Source: Stomorhina lunata (lineage: Eukaryota; Arthropoda; Insecta; Diptera; Rhiniidae). Taken from it: 64,000 nucleotides of DNA. A model generated the notes under the pieces. The model did no database searches, was not told where the DNA came from, and saw nothing but the letters and a program-made list of their open reading frames with translations. A program made the translations under genes and the position numbers. The stretch's first letter is position 1. Each line of letters begins with the position of its first letter. Location of the stretch: contig OW121741.1 in NCBI GenBank assembly GCA_933228675.1, positions 15,616,623 to 15,680,622 on the forward strand, read 5' to 3'. Shown here one piece after another: positions 63,901 through 64,000 of this stretch.

Positions 63901-64000
63901 CATTTAATCATGCTACAATGTGCAAAGTTGTTGCACATGAGCCGACGAAGGTTTCTTAGTTGGTATGAAGAAATTTTGACAGGTGGCGCCACTGAAATTT
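60960..64000 (+). repeat. nested tandem repeat, period about 1.02 kb, three copies to the window edge
   Basis: CGAAAACGGCTCTAACG starts copies at about 60965, 61971 and 62991 (offsets 1006 and 1020). Copies 2 and 3 match almost throughout. Each copy has a left part with GGGTAAAAACGGGTAAAAAG, CTATATCTCCTAAAGTAATA and two near-homologous GGTACTTTTTT blocks, and a right part of three sub-repeats of about 131 bp. The sub-repeats contain TTTGATCATGCTATGATC, GAGCCGGCGAAGG and AGGTGGCGCCACTG forms (61590, 61719 and 61850 in copy 1). Copy 3 departs in its last sub-repeat from about 63905 and the window ends there. Copy 1 lacks about 17 bases (GAACTTTTGCCTCTAAG) present in the others. No protein frame is conserved. 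The family is unclassified. Confidence 0.92.

Overview
The window looks like gene-poor, repeat-dominated DNA from a higher dipteran fly. I infer this from the very high A+T content, from dispersed elements carrying the (GTCY)n core of the dipteran mini-me/DINE-1 (INE-1) group, and from spacers of ordinary fly non-coding type with CAACAA and ATCATC triplet runs. A calyptrate fly such as a blowfly or house fly is a guess. I found no convincing intact protein gene, rRNA, tRNA or CRISPR array. The long open frames are artefacts of tandem repeats. The window could be pericentromeric or sex-chromosome heterochromatin, or the inside of a giant intron; the sequence alone does not decide.

Layout. 0.8-1.6 kb: one nearly complete mini-me-like element. 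2.1-4.8, 6.1-7.2 and 15.8-18.6 kb: arrays of one 31-bp satellite (S31a), the first in one orientation and the other two reverse-complemented. 8.2-9.2 kb: an 11-bp array. 10.2-14.6 kb: a second 31-bp satellite (S31b), split by an inverted-repeat insert with 363-bp arms that differ at two bases. 20.1-24.0 and 53.8-56.1 kb: two arrays of another 11-bp unit in the same orientation. 25.7-27.9 and 37.4-40.9 kb: a 29-bp satellite (S29a) in opposite orientations. 29.2-31.1 kb: two mini-me-like elements head-out, one with a long TCTG array. 31.1-33 kb: low-copy duplications. 33.7-36.5 kb: a 23-bp array passing into a 21-bp array. 42.8-44.8 kb: a low-copy repeat, a 29-bp array (S29c) and a TCTG array. 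45.1-49.0 kb: a diverged 29-bp array (S29d) with a duplicated 0.6-kb segment. 51.0-52.8 kb: a third 31-bp array (S31c) abutting a reversed TCTG array. 56.8-58.0 kb: another mini-me-like element. 58.0-59.5 and 61.0-64.0 kb: irregular and about 1.02-kb nested tandem repeats.

By hand count, about half of the window is tandem repeat. One structural theme runs through it: almost every array has a perfect or near-perfect palindrome as its core, often TTTCTATAGAAA, with different linkers and periods of 21, 23, 29 or 31 bp. The most interesting single object is the 12.1-12.9 kb inverted repeat. Its arms contain two coding-like blocks separated by an intron-like stretch, the architecture expected of a hairpin-RNA locus or of a foldback element that captured a gene fragment.
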